The position numbers and the translations under genes were made by a program. Shown in pieces: positions 16,093 through 16,093 of a stretch of DNA of 16,093 nt; the first letter of the stretch is position 1, and each line of letters begins with the position of its first letter. The notes below the pieces were generated by a model. The model did no database searches and was not told the origin of the DNA. It saw only the letters and a program-made list of their open reading frames with translations. Source of the DNA: Bacteroidales bacterium. GTDB taxonomy: Bacteria; Bacteroidota; Bacteroidia; Bacteroidales; UBA932. The DNA lies in the NCBI GenBank assembly GCA_017555445.1, contig JAFZGK010000037.1:1-16093 (forward strand), in the 5' to 3' direction.

Positions 16093-16093
16093 C

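Overview
The window is an ordinary, gene-dense chromosomal segment of a member of the Bacteroidota, most likely order Bacteroidales. The evidence is a type III glutamine synthetase, a malic enzyme fused to a phosphotransacetylase-like domain, surE next to lpxB (so a Gram-negative outer membrane with lipid A), genes without Shine-Dalgarno sequences but with A-rich leaders, and repeated TAnnTTTG promoter boxes, the -7 element of the Bacteroidetes primary sigma factor. I cannot name a genus. No insertion sequence, phage gene, CRISPR array, integrase or toxin-antitoxin pair is visible. No gene-free stretch exceeds 300 bases; the longest is 2368-2533 (166 bases).

Left part (1-2533): the 3' end of a YggS-type PLP-homeostasis gene (+) meets a surE-lpxB operon (-) tail to tail, with the stop codons interlocked. 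A divergent promoter region separates surE from gap.

Centre left (2534-8085, all +): gap (GAPDH) with its own terminator; maeB followed by an NhaC-family antiporter whose start overlaps the maeB stop by 8 bases; then rubrerythrin with its own promoter and a strong terminator. The maeB-antiporter pair suggests coupled handling of a C4 acid or sodium, and rubrerythrin fits an anaerobe that detoxifies peroxide.

Centre right (8086-11872): a secreted C1B-type cysteine peptidase and pssA (phosphatidylserine synthase) form a - strand operon. A compact divergent promoter drives the peptidase one way and a small alpha/beta hydrolase the other. The hydrolase runs 47 bases into the 3' end of a class I aminotransferase on the - strand.

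Right part (11873-16093): a second compact divergent promoter serves the aminotransferase (-) and glnN (+). glnN is followed closely by a DEDDy 3'-5' exonuclease gene and an RlmI-like 23S rRNA methyltransferase gene. A tRNA-Cys(GCA) with a near-perfect Bacteroidetes promoter closes the window.

The genes are mostly housekeeping: central carbon (gap, maeB), nitrogen (glnN, aminotransferase), envelope lipids (lpxB, pssA), oxidative defence (rbr) and RNA maturation (exonuclease, rlmI, tRNA). I found no convincing undescribed system. The most interesting points are the maeB-antiporter coupling, the peptidase-pssA operon, the atypical ATP-site residues in the glutamine synthetase, the gap leader, and the compact promoter and overlap architecture.
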